A stretch of DNA of 64,000 nt from assembly GCA_037953745.1 (NCBI GenBank), contig JBAKBP010000195.1, positions 62,001 to 126,000 on the forward strand. The letters run 5' to 3'. Position numbers and translations under genes: made by a program. The notes beneath the pieces were generated by a model. That model did not search any database, had not been told where the DNA came from, and saw nothing but the letters and a program-made list of their open reading frames with translations. This stretch comes from Lithodes maja (Eukaryota > Arthropoda > Malacostraca > Decapoda > Lithodidae). Within the stretch, counting starts at the first letter, position 1. Every line of letters begins with the position of its first letter. Positions 33,561 to 44,348 of this stretch are shown here, piece after piece.

Positions 33561-33644
33561 GATTTAGATTGTGTTAGGGTGGCTTGAGTACCGACGAATG
33601 GGTTGGTTCTTGCTAGCTGGTGACTTAGTTGCATTGAGGATCCC

Positions 33645-34047
33645 CGTCGATCCATTTAACCTAAAAAAGTACCTCTCTCTCCCTATTCCCAATCCTACCC
33701 ATTTTTTTTTTTACTAACATACCCGCACCATACTTGTTATCAAAGCTCTTTGACTGATCAAAATAAATATATCGAGGATCGTAATTAAATCGTCAATTGA
33801 TATTTTGGTCTGAGAGTGTTAAAGGGACTACCTGGGCTGTTTTTCTCCCTCTCTCCCTCTTCCTCTTTTGTTATTCGGCAATTCAGCCCTTCGTTGGCTG
33901 AATGGTGCCATATGGATACACGCAAAGAGAGAGAAGGAGAGGAAGAGAAGAACAAAACGGGTGACCCTTAAAGACTTGAGAGTCAACGAGATTTGATAAT
34001 TAGTATGATGCACCACCTCCGTACTTTGGTTAAATGGATCTTGTCGG
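33645..34047. repeat. Possible foldback MITE
   Basis: GATCCATTTAACC with AAGTACC on the left (33650-33672) is mirrored by GTACTTTGGTTAAATGGATC on the right (34020-34039). The interior holds opposing CT-rich (33842-33866) and GA-rich (33923-33955) tracts and a perfect ATTCAGCC/GGCTGAAT hairpin near 33881-33903. Target duplications are not evident, so the call is tentative. Confidence 0.45.
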
Positions 34048-34164
34048 TGTTTCTGGTGTTCACCGGCGGCGAGCAGTTCTGACGTATTCTTGCTGAGACC
34101 GGTTTCGCTAGTTTAGCTAGGGTTTTTTTTTTATTATTATTTTTTTTTTTTTAGATAAGAGTTA

Positions 34165-34254
34165 AGATGTAATTAGAGTTTGGGAATTAGGATGTAATTA
34201 GTTTGGATGTAATTAGGATGTAATTAGTTTGGATGTAATTAGGATGTAATTGTA
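34165..34254. repeat. Short tandem repeat of GGATGTAATTAG units
   Basis: GATGTAATTAG recurs six or so times, partly as a 26-base higher unit with GTTT spacers. It is low-complexity DNA. Confidence 0.85.
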
Positions 34255-34559
34255 TTAGATATCTGGGTAAGGGGGGCGACCTGCTTTTTTGTATTCATAT
34301 CCATATTATATTCATATATAATATGATAAATAATAATTAAAATACTAATTAAAACTGCCCCAAACTTCTCTATACGATTTATTTATATCCTAATATATAA
34401 TTTATATACTAATCTAGCTTGTCCCTTGAAGGCTCCTCCTTCCTCCTAGTAGCTCATATATTCAGCTTAGAAAGAGCCTGTCAAAAGAGTACCAACAAAT
34501 TTGGGAGGTGTGAATAATGATATATGGCGTCCGTCTTTTTTATAATACTGTATATATTA

Positions 34560-35411
34560 CAGTGAACCCTCAAAACTACACGTGGGATGCGTACTGTGCT
34601 GTCGGCGCGTACGTTCGTTTGCGCGTACATGGGAGTTAAATATAAATGGGGAAAATAATTGGTCTGGGTCCGACCGAAAGTTGTACTATTTCTACCGTAT
34701 TTCATCACCTAAAATCCACAAATATATAACATATTACTGTACAAATATGTTTTCATAACCTAATACATTTAATGTATACAAATAAGACACAAACGTAAAT
34801 TAACTCCCACTGGTAGTGGTTTAACCACCGAGCAATGCCGGATCTGCGCCATCGATCGATAGCACTGCGCCCGAAACGGATCGACCGAAATAATAGGCCT
34901 AGCCGCCTAGGCTTACTGGTAAAGTTTTGAGTCGAAAAGTAATTCACCCTGTATAGCCTACATAGTGTCAAGTGAGATAGTTCAATAGCTCATATACATA
35001 CAAGGTATTAAAGAATTGGCTTCACATCATTTAGCCAGGGGAGAGCAGTGGGCTTTGAAGTGACTTTCGAAAGAAGTGTAAACAATCTCGCCTCCAACAA
35101 GAAAGTAACAGATTTAATCTTCCATTTCCGATTTTGTTAGCTCAATAAATGATACATGCAATGTAAAATGAAGAACAGTCTTTTAATAGATTCATAATAT
35201 CCTGTTGTGCTTTATAGATACATAATAATTTGGTACGGGAGATGCGTCTCTCTGCACAGTCAACAGTGACGACGTTGGAGGGGTTATTTTTTTTGCTCAG
35301 CGCCGCGTACATTTAATATGAACGTATTTAGGTATTTGTTTCCTCAATTGTGGTTAGAGCGTAGTTTTATTTCGCGTAGATAAATTGCGCGTAATTTGAG
35401 GGTTCCCACTG
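34560..35411. mobile_element. TA-flanked Tc/mariner (pogo-like) remnant
   Basis: Ends are inverted: CAGTGAACCCTCAAAACTAC on the left and, inward from the right, CAGTGGGAACCCTCAAATTA. TA stands outside both ends (34558-34559 and 35412-35413). CAGTG...AACC termini with TA duplication are characteristic of Tc1/mariner-pogo elements. The 852-bp body has no transposase frame, so it is non-autonomous or deleted. Confidence 0.75.
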
Positions 35412-35413
35412 TA

Positions 35414-35795
35414 TATCTTTTAAGTAAAAGACAATTATTTTCATAGCATTATACACTGAGTGAACTAAGGGGGCGGAGGTCCTCGCCTCTATGTATGATC
35501 AAACCATAATCCCAAAACAACACTACAATACCGGTAATATAATTTTTAGCTACGCTTCAAAATATGCTTAATAGGCTAAAGGATTTAATAAGGGTGCTGA
35601 ATTTTTGTAGTTAGAAGTCGTTTAATTCTAACAAAGGAGTACATTTTAAGGACACATAGTCCATTTATCATCACTAAGTTAGTTAACTTGTGTGCGACAT
35701 GAGCTTATTATTACAGAGATCTAAGCGCAAGAATACGGTATACTACATCTCTCTCACACACACTCTCTCTCTCTCATATTTTACATTAGTATGGA
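35414..35795. other. Intergenic with CT/CA microsatellite
   Basis: TCTCTCTCACACACACTCTC at about 35745-35780; otherwise unremarkable. Confidence 0.5.
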
Positions 35796-35799
35796 CCCG

Positions 35800-35947
35800 G
35801 GTTCAAATCCCGATATGTCAATGGGAAGATATTATTGGGATTGAATTTGTGCTGTATAGTGTCAGTACAACAAAGCCCACCAAAATGCCAAAAAAATACC
35901 CTCATTGTTCCCTGATCTATGAATATTTCCATATTCAAAATATGTTA
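35800..35947 (+). repeat. SINE-like repeat with B box, second copy
   Basis: It matches 9668-9843 from GGGTTCAAATCCCGATATG through the CCAAAAAAATACCCTC segment to AAAATATGTTACAG. It has small deletions relative to that copy. Confidence 0.7.
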
Positions 35948-37254
35948 CAGTAATCTGGATAAACTGAGAGACATATTTCCACTTCCAACGTTCAGGCATT
36001 AGATGATTTTGTTCATGCTTTGGAAGGACGTCTTCAAATATAAAAAGGCTGCAGACTTATTGGCAACTTTAATAAATTTTTAGCTAAACATAATACCATC
36101 ATTTTAGTTGTTATAATTTGATTTATTATACAAAGTTAAAATTATGCTCTATAGTGGCACTCCTTTATGCCCATGGCAGTGATTAAAAGGCCAAAACGAA
36201 CAAACTCCATTCATATTTTCCTATTACTGTACTTGCTTTACCCTATGTATAAATTAATGATTTGGAAAGGAAACTTGAAAATTACTGAAGAAAGAAATAA
36301 TATACAGGCAGAATAATCCCATAAGAATGCAAATACTGAATACTGAAATCTTGAGCAACACTTCGTTTTCAATCCACTATGCAAGATGCCACTCAACAGA
36401 GCCACACGCCCACCTGTTGGCTCGTCCTATATGGGTGAAGGAAGGCTTGGTACGTCCTACTCTACATCCAAGTGCAATCCCAACATTTTTAGAAATCTTT
36501 TCCGTCCTCTGATATGCCTTTCCGACGACATATGACGTGATTTTGAGCCGATTAGGGATACTTTTAAAGCCTTTGAAAATTTTTACCATCGGGGTATTTA
36601 GAAATCTTTAGAGTACGTTGACCTCAGCAGCTGTTGACTGAAGATATTCAGTAAACCCCTGTTCTTCTGACTCTGTTCAGATGCTTAGAAGGTTAACGAT
36701 TTTATGCAGTTTAATTTTTTTGCAATACATACAGTATTACTCAGAGTTTATTATTTACCTATGTTCGGTTTTGTACAGACTTCTCATTTTAATTTTCTGC
36801 TGGTCTGGCCAGAGTTTTATTTTATTTATATTTTTTATTTACAGTATTTATTTATTTTTTCTATGTGATGAGGGGAGCCAAAAGGCAAGTTGTGACGAGT
36901 GTCTCAGTGAAAGAATGACAGGGCCACACAATAAACGAATGTTCAAGCCAAAAAGTCTGGACACAGACAGAGTTTGAAGCAATTTAAAGTCATAGGATGA
37001 GGGAAATATGGATTTTAGGTCCTGAGCTCAGCTGTTGAATAGAAGAAAGATTGGGAGTATCTCTTGTGTTGGAGAACAAAGTTATGACGATTATTATAAT
37101 TCACGGGAATATATGTATGTGACTTTGTTTGTTTTTATTCCATAATACATTCTGTACATTGCTTTCTTTATTAAGGTCCTACTCCAGAATTCACATCAAG
37201 AAAATAAAAATACGCTATGGAGAGACAAGATCTTTAATTGTCCTAAACAACACA
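35948..37254. other. Intergenic with two repeat fragments
   Basis: At 36538-36620 TTTTGAGCCGATTAGGGATAC and GGGGTATTTAGAAATC match 58370-58440. At 36850-37075 a decayed relative of the LINE 3' end at 19285-19832 is recognisable (TGACAGGGCC, GAGTTTGAAGCAATTTAAAG). The rest shows nothing I can support. Confidence 0.55.
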
Positions 37255-37510
37255 ATCTAAAAAAAATATAGACACATACACTCGAGACAGAGCCCGAACA
37301 GGGACAATACAACATATAAAAAAAAAAAAAAAAAAAACACACACAAAAAATACAAATTCACACACATCTAGGTCGCCCAGAAGAAGACCTAGAGACCCAG
37401 GCCCATTTGTGGTCCCCAGCAAAAGATTCCCAGGTCCCATACCTCCCAGAGATCCGGTCTCAGCAGGCATACACTTAGCGAAGCTATGCCTCAAGTCCGC
37501 TCACCTAGCA
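37255..37510 (+). repeat. Dispersed module shared with the inverted arms
   Basis: CTCGAGACAGAGCC, an A-rich run, CACACACATCTAGGTC, AGAGACCCAGGC and AGATTCCCAGGTCCC match 8200-8400 and its inverse at 13760-13945. It is a freestanding copy of the inner module. Confidence 0.75.
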
Positions 37511-37664
37511 TTAATCTAGATATTTTTTTGTTTTCCCTCCCAGTAAGCATGTAAGTTCTCTCCATGTGATATCCTGGGATAAAATACTGGGAGAATCACA
37601 TGCTTTCACTAATTTAATTTGGGTTTATTGCACGATGTTAACCCCTGTACTAATAGAAACTAGC

Positions 37665-38113
37665 ATTGTACCCCCCCCCCCCCCCCCCAGTCCCAAGCAA
37701 TGTGGCCAAAATGGCTTCAGAGGCAAGATATAACAACTCAAAAGATGGAGGAACCTCTCCCAGCATGTGGGGGCTTGGATATAAGCTGAGAGAGAAGTGT
37801 TGCTAAGGTTAACCCCAATGTTCAAGCGTCGTACTGACGGCTGGCAGCTGTCGCTGGGACTGGGGAGTAATTTATCTACTGACGGCTCTCTGCAATCGCT
37901 GATACTGATAATAAATATAACATAACTTTTATATATATATACTACTACTGTTTCAGTTTGTATGTCTGCTTAGCATTTATGAACTTCTTTCTAGACCGAA
38001 ACTCGCAAGATATTATACAGTGCAGTACTATAAACTAGGAGTGCTTCCCTTCCTATTACTAATGAGCTCAGTGCAAGAAGTGTGAGATGTACACACACAG
38101 CGCTTGGCCTTGT
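37665..38113 (+). repeat. ~449 bp direct repeat, left of the RTE LINE (putative target duplication)
   Basis: It starts ATTGTACCCC and ends GGCCTTGT, and matches 45948-46396. Visible differences are confined to the C-run length, the TATA microsatellite and a CAGTA insertion. It abuts the first base of the RTE element. Confidence 0.9.
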
Positions 38114-38303
38114 AACCCCCCCTGGGGGTTAGGGAATAGAATATGCCCCACGTGCCTTCTGCGTGTCGTAAGAGGCGACTAAAGAGGTTGGGTCGGTGGG
38201 CTTGCGACCCCCACCCGGAAAAAATATCTAAGCAAAAAAAAACGAACGAACAGCCTCGGATGCGGACGGAACCAACGTTGACGAACCACGACCGACTAAG
38301 GAC

Positions 38304-39726
38304 ATGCCTTCGGACATTCTGAGAATGGCGACATGGAATGTTAGTGGCATGAATGATGGCACAAAAGAGAGAGAGGTTCTGGAAGTGTTAGTGAATGCCA
38401 GGCTGGATGTATGTGGAATGACAGAGACCAAATGGAAAGGTTCAGATGTGAGAGAGTGGGAGTGTGGAATAGGTGTGTGTGCTGGAGTGAGTGAAGGAAT
38501 AGCGAGAGAAGGTGCATGTTTGTTTGTAAGTAGCAAATGGAAGGAATGTGTAAGAGAGTATGGGTCTGTGGGTTCAAGGATTGTGTGGGTGAGAATGAAA
38601 GTAGGAATACAAACGTGGGTGATTGTATGCGTGTATGCCCCGACAGAGGATATACTTGAAAGAAAGAAAGAGGAGTTCTGGATGAATGTGGAGGCGTGCC
38701 TGGAGAAGTTTGACAAGAACGAAAGAATATTTCTGATTGGGGATATGAATGGTAAGGTGGGTGATAGGAAAGTTGAGGGAGTGGTGGGAGGGTGGGGGGT
38801 ACCATCAGAGGTGAATGGGAATGGTAGTGCACTTGTGGACGTATGTGTGGGGAGGAGGCTGTGGATAGCCAACACCTTCTTCCGACACAGAATGATCCAC
38901 AGGTACACGTGGAAACGGATGTTGACAATGAAGGATAAGACAGTGGTGGAACGAAAGTCATTGATTGATTATGTATGTGTGGATGAACGAATGAAGAAAT
39001 CTGTGATGGATGCTAGGGTGTATAGGGGTATTGGAGGGGGTCTGTCTGATCATTATGTAGTGGTAGCTAAGGTTAGGATACAAAAGAAGTGGGTGAGGAG
39101 AGCGGGAGGGAGGCGAGAGGAGGGTGGAATGGTGAGGAGGGTGGAGAGGTTGCAGGAGGAGGAAGTCAGGGAGGAGTACAGGAGAGCAGTGGAAAGACGA
39201 CTAGGTGGGTTCGACCTGGAAGTTATGGAGGAAGTGGAGGAGATGAGCAAGGTGTTTAAGGATGAGATCTGTGCAGCATGTGAGGAGGTGTGTGGAGTGA
39301 GGAGAAGAGGGAGGGGAGTGAAAGGTACAGCATGGTGGACAGAAGAGGTAAGAATAGCTGTGGAAGAAAAGAAGAAAGCATATAGAGAGTGGTTGGGTAG
39401 TAGAGGGAATGAAGATTCCGAGAGACAGAAACGAGCGAGGTACGTGGAGAGTAAGAGGGTGGTGAAGAGAGTAGTGAAGGAAAGTAAGAGAAGAGTAGAT
39501 GAGGAATTTGGAAGGAATCTGAGTGTAAAATGGAGGGAGAGTAAGAAACTGTTCTGGAAAGAAGTCAAGAAAGTTAGGGAAGGTAGCAAGGGAAACAGTA
39601 AGGGTGTGAAAGATAAGAATGGGAGAATGCTAGCCGAGAAGCAAGAGAGAGTCGAAAGATGGAGGGAGTACTTCAGTGAGTTGCTAAATGAAAGGAATGA
39701 AGAGCCAGCAAACATAGCTGGATATG
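38304..39726 (+). pseudogene. RTE-like LINE ORF, endonuclease part
   Basis: Starts MPSDILRMATWNVSGMN. The AP-endonuclease motifs are present: TWNV (Asn), MTETKW (Glu), VYAPTED, LIGDMNGKVG (Asp/Asn), SLIDYV and SDHYVVVAKV (His). A charged linker rich in Arg/Lys/Glu follows and leads towards the RT. The frame is intact until LINE copy B interrupts it after NEEPANIAGYG. The frame before and after the interruption is compatible, so the host copy was probably intact when hit. Confidence 0.9.
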
Positions 39727-40006
39727 GTATGTGTGGTCTCTCCACGCATCTCGGTTGGGCTACCCCCAAAGGGTAGCCAAGTCGATCCCCACCTGCCCGC
39801 GGTGACCTTGCAGACACCACTTTTCATTTTTTTTTTTTTCCATTTTAATTTTTTTCCATTGTGGTGGCACTGACGGGGACGGCGCTACCTGGGGTCTGTC
39901 CCAGGTAGTTATTTTCACGTTTTTTAAAACTAGGGTTTTCTTTTATTTTTAATCAGATACAAAATACAGGTGTTTTTGTTTTTAATTATTGGTTACTTCC
40001 ACTGAA

Positions 40007-41257
40007 ATGGCAGCGGGCAAGCAGAGTTGTAGTTGTGGGAAGGTTGTGGGGAAGGCCAAATCACTGGGCTGCTACTCGTGTGGTACCTATTTTCATGTTA
40101 ACTGTATAAATGTTGATGATGAGGACCTCAGAGTACTTGCAAAGAAGAAACCTGGATTTAAATGGCATTGCACTGTTTGCGATACCACCCCCCTGGCTGC
40201 AAAGGATGCAGCAATTAGTCAGCAGACCTTGGATGACCTGACGGCTGCCCTAGTTGGTGAAGTGAAGACTGCCATTGTAAACGAAGTGAAGGGTGCCCTT
40301 GCTGCAGTGGCCGTGGAGATAGAGAGTATTGGTAACAGAATGGATATCCTTGAGACTAAAGTTGCTGCCCCCGACATTCCCTTGTTTGCCAAGATAGTTC
40401 AGCAAACATTTGAAGAGACCAAAAAGGAGCCGACCAAACGCACCACTGAGGTGGTAGATGGTGGAAAGAAAAAAACTGTCTGGGACCATCAGGTCCTGGT
40501 AGTGAAGCCAAAAGACCGATCCTCCGAGCCAGTAAGCCCACCAGATACAAAGGCAATCGAGACTGCTTTGGCTTCGGTTCCGGTTAACAAGTTAACTAGA
40601 ACTGATTCAGGTGTACTGGTGGTACGACTTCCATCCAAGAAAGCCAAAGAAGATGCAGGAAGGGCCATCAATCAGTGTTTGGGGGTGGACAGTGCCTTCA
40701 GTGTCTCCGAACCAAAGAAGATGATGCCAAAAATGACTCTGGTAGGCATTGCTAATGATGCTGAGGATAATGAGATAATTCCCAGCATCCTCAACAAGAA
40801 CCCAAGAATAAAGTCCCTGGTCGACGATGGCTTAGCTATGAATTTGCTATTCACTAAGCAAAAGAGTGATGCACACACTAAGACTGCGGTAGTAAAAATG
40901 TCACCTGAAATACGCTCTTCCATTGTGGATGATGGCAATTCTGTGTATGTTGGACTTGTGAGATGTCGTGCATACGATCGCTTCTGGGTAACACAATGTT
41001 ACCATTGCCAGGGCTTTGGTCATACCAGTGACAGGTGTTATCGGAAAAATGAGGATCCAAAATGCAACTTCTGTGCCGGTACTCATAACTCAAAAGACTG
41101 CACCAACAAGACTTCCCCCAAATGTATAAATTGTATGAGCTCCACATCAGTTACGGAGCCGCCAAATCATTTCGCCTCAAGTAGAAATTGTCCTTTAATG
41201 ACAGCTCAGAGAAATAAAGTTATTGAGAACACCAATTTTGTAGGTTCAAAAAACTGA
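40007..41257 (+). CDS. LINE copy B ORF1: PHD-like finger, coiled region, zinc knuckles
   Basis: 416 codons from ATG 40007 (MAAGKQSCSCG). The N-terminus carries a PHD-like zinc finger (CSCGK, CYSCGTYFHVNC, WHCTVC). A mixed helical region follows (about residues 60-130), then a middle domain (VLVVRLPSKKAKEDAGRAIN). The C-terminus has zinc knuckles CYHCQGFGHTSDRC and CNFCAGTHNSKDC plus CINCMSS. PHD-type ORF1 proteins are known in CR1-group LINEs. It should bind element RNA in the ribonucleoprotein. The last codons are GGT TCA AAA AAC TGA, which form a slippery heptamer at the stop. Confidence 0.93.
   Translation: MAAGKQSCSCGKVVGKAKSLGCYSCGTYFHVNCINVDDEDLRVLAKKKPGFKWHCTVCDTTPLAAKDAAISQQTLDDLTAALVGEVKTAIVNEVKGALAAVAVEIESIGNRMDILETKVAAPDIPLFAKIVQQTFEETKKEPTKRTTEVVDGGKKKTVWDHQVLVVKPKDRSSEPVSPPDTKAIETALASVPVNKLTRTDSGVLVVRLPSKKAKEDAGRAINQCLGVDSAFSVSEPKKMMPKMTLVGIANDAEDNEIIPSILNKNPRIKSLVDDGLAMNLLFTKQKSDAHTKTAVVKMSPEIRSSIVDDGNSVYVGLVRCRAYDRFWVTQCYHCQGFGHTSDRCYRKNEDPKCNFCAGTHNSKDCTNKTSPKCINCMSSTSVTEPPNHFASSRNCPLMTAQRNKVIENTNFVGSKN
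41248..41254 (+). promoter_or_regulatory. Putative -1 ribosomal frameshift site, A AAA AAC
   Basis: The heptamer is in the exact phase required (TCA AAA AAC) and the next codon is the ORF1 stop TGA. The -1 frame enters ORF2 without a stop. A small hairpin CCAGT-TGAA-ACTGG lies 19 bases downstream (41274-41287). Copy A has the same heptamer at 21289-21295. The first AUG in the ORF2 frame (41320) is too late to include the catalytic Asn. Use of the site is inference. Confidence 0.6.
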
Positions 41258-44180
41258 AAAATGCACATGGGAGCCAGTTGAAACTGGGTCTGTTGAATGT
41301 TCGTTCCTTGCGTAACAAAATGGATCATATTTGCGAGATCTTGGATGAACGTAACCTTGATGTATTATGTCTCACTGAGACCTGGTTGTTCGAGTCAGAT
41401 CTGAATATTATCCAGGCGGCATTGCCTAAAACCCATTCCATAATAAATGTTCCTAGGCCTAGGGGAGATCATCCGGGTGGTGGAGTGGCAGTTGTCTACT
41501 CCACATCTCTGGTGAATATCTTGCAAATAAGCCATAACCCAGCCCCTCTTTATTATGAACTGTTGGAAGTGGAAATAAAACTCCATCAACAAATTCTAAG
41601 AATGGCAGTTGTCTATAGGCCTGGCCATCGTGGCACAGATAGGGGTTTTATGGAAGAGTTTGGGCAGTTTCTCGAGGAATTTTCTGCTAAAACCGGAAGA
41701 CTTTTGATATGTGGAGATTTTAATTACTGGGTTGACAGCCCTCATCTGAAGCCATTCTCTCCTGAGTTCCTTGAGTTGACTGATCAGAACAATTTTGTAA
41801 ACCATGTGTCCCACCCAACTCATATCTTAGGACACACCCTTGACTTGGTTTTCTCTCCTGTGGGTTGTGGTGGTGTTCTGGATGTTGATGTTGAGAATGC
41901 TGACCCTAATACCTCTGATCATGCTTTGATTACTTTCAGCTTTGATTTCCCTAAGCCACTCACACATGAAAAAGTAATCAGATTTAGAAATTATAAAAAT
42001 GCAGACCTAATTTGGCTAGCAGTGAAGTAAAACAGTACTTGGGAAGTATTGATACTTCCAACCTTACTTCAGATGAGCTGGTGGAGGTACATGGAAATGC
42101 ACTTAAATTAGTGTTCGATCATCACTGTCCAGAAGTAGAGAAGAAAATCATAGTACGAGATGATTCGCCCTGGTATAGCACTCGAGTTAAATTTCTTAGA
42201 AGAGCGCGTAGAAGAGCTGAACGTGAATGGCGGAAAAATAAAACAGACTCTACATGGTTGCAATATCTGTCAGCCAGAAGAGCTGTGGTCCACAAAATCA
42301 AAGATGAAAAGAAAGTGTATTATCAGGGAAAAGTTGACTCGTGTGGTAACGACCAGAGGAGGTTGGCTTCAATTGTAAACAGTTTACTTGGAAAAACAAG
42401 AGTCAGCTTAAGACCTTCTGTACCTGATGCCGAGTTGGCTGCCAACTTTGTGGCATTTTTTGCTGGCAAGATAACTCGCATAAGACAGGAACTGGATGAT
42501 GCTTCTGTTGGTGAAGAACTTTCAGTTGTACTCCAACCCCGACACATTCCTAATAATGTCCTCTCATCCTTTCACTCAGTAGAGGTGGACATGATCTCGT
42601 CCTACATAAGAAACCTCAATAAAACATTTTGCCCGTTGGATCCCATAAATGTTTCCAAGCTACCAAGAGTCTATGATCACACAGTTGAGTTTATTTCCAA
42701 AATAATTAATAAGTGCTTCTCTGAAGGTAGCTTCCCACATTCTGAAAAGCATGCACTACTCCGACCTACTCTAAAGAAACCTGGACTTGATGTTGAGAAC
42801 ATGTTGAACTATCGTCCTGTCTCCAACCTGTCCTTCATATCAAAGATATTAGAGCGTGCAATACTTGACCAATTACAACCACTACTTCAGCAGAATGAAA
42901 CTATCCCAATTTTTCAGTCTGCTTACCGACAGCATCATTCAACTGAAACAGCATTGATTAGAGTACATAATGATCTAGTTGAGAACATTTGCAATGGTGT
43001 GGCCTCACTATTGGTCTTGCTTGATCTCTCTGCGGCTTTTGACACAGTGGATCACGAGTTGTTATTGAGTGATCTTTATGATTGTGGTGTGCGTGACTCC
43101 GCTCTCTTGCTTCTTGGGTCGTACTTGTCAGGTAGATCCCAGAGTGTGATGGTAAATCAAGTGGTCTCGGACTCGACACCCCTGCAGTATGGTGTTCCGC
43201 AGGGATCAGTTTTAGGTCCTATCCTATTTATAATTTATATTAGCAGTTTGTCTCTTCTGCTTCGTGCACATAATGTCACCTTTCACTTTTATGCAGATGA
43301 CACCCAGATTTATGTGAGAATCACAAATATAGTTGATATACGGAGTAAGATGGAATTGTTGATGTCTGATATCAGGAAGTGGATGAGAGCGAGAAAACTT
43401 AAACTAAATGATGGTAAAACTGATATTCTCATCATCCGAGGAAATAGAAGAGCTGATGATATAGTAGGTGCCCTCTCCATCAATGTGGGTGGATCTCAGC
43501 TGCGACCGGCCAACTCTGTTCGAAATCTGGGTGTATATGTGAACTCCCGATTAGATTTCAAAGAGCATGTAAACCAGATAGTTAAAAGTTGTTACTTGCA
43601 CATCAGAAATCTCTATTTGGTGAAGCCGTTTATAACCAGACGTTGCCTCCTGACGTTGGTTCACTCATTGGTCTTCTCTCGTGTTGATTATTGCAATGCC
43701 CTGTTGGTGGGTCTTCCAAATTATATTTTGAAGAAAGTTCAGTCTGTTCTTAACAGGGCCGCAAGACTAATTTTTGGTGTTCCACCTAGAACTCCTACTA
43801 CATCTCTTCACATAGAACTGCACTGGCTGCCAGTAAGAGCAAGAATAGAATTTAAGTTGTGTTTGGTGACTTTTAAGGTTCTCAAATTTGGTGAGCCTAG
43901 GTACCTTGCGGAGCTGCTCAGGCGCCCACCGGCACACCGTGGTGTAGTTGTGCGTCATGACAATGACCCTTTTCGTCTTGATGAACCAAGGGCTTTCCAG
44001 CAGTCTTCTTTCTTTGAGAGGTCATTCTCCTACATGGCTCCGAGGTTGTATAACAGGTTGCCGCTGTCCATGAGACAACTGAGTTCTGTTGAATGCTTCA
44101 AGAGACAACTTAAGACTTTTCTCTTTGAGAGAAGCTATGATCTTGAGAGAGGTGTCATGACAGATGGCTATAGAGTTTAG
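41254..44180 (+). pseudogene. LINE copy B ORF2 (endonuclease and reverse transcriptase), one frameshift
   Basis: Endonuclease: LGLLNVRSLRNK, CLTETWL, VVYRPGHRG, ICGDFNYW, SDHALITF. Reverse transcriptase: LLRPTLKKPG, NYRPVSNLSFISKILERAI, LVLLDLSAAFDTVDHE, YGVPQGSVLGPILF, FYADDTQIY and LNDGKTDILI. The C-terminal tail is HIELHWLPVRARIEFK. A single base is missing near 42010 (GACCTAATTTGG; copy A has GACCTAAATTTGG), which splits the frame in the spacer between the two enzymes. Otherwise about 970 codons are preserved. The stop is at 44178-44180. Confidence 0.92.
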
Positions 44181-44348
44181 GCTATCTTGCCACTGCTAGT
44201 GATTGTTAAATGTGTGTTGTATATAAGCCTTCTTTTGATGCATTGATTTTTGTTCTTTTTTCTTTCTCTTTTCGAGCGCTAGTGAATTCTTCGGAAAAAT
44301 TGGCGCTTATGAGAAATAAGTAACATGCTTATTATTATTATTATTATT

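Larger units (their letters stand above)
39727..44348 (+). mobile_element. Full-length CR1/L2-like LINE copy B
   Basis: It starts TATGTGTGGTCTCTCC with a ~280-base leader, followed by ORF1 (40007-41257), ORF2 (-1 frame, 41254-44180), a 3' UTR and an ATT repeat tail (44328-44348). TATGG may be duplicated at both borders, but the tail blurs this. It is the most complete of three copies in the window. Its only clear defect is a one-base loss near 42010 in ORF2. Confidence 0.93.

Noticed and set aside
38228..39820. Ser/Thr/Pro-rich proteins on the minus strand of the RTE and of 44279-46040
   Set aside because: They are antisense shadows of purine-rich RTE coding sequence and contain no recognisable domain.
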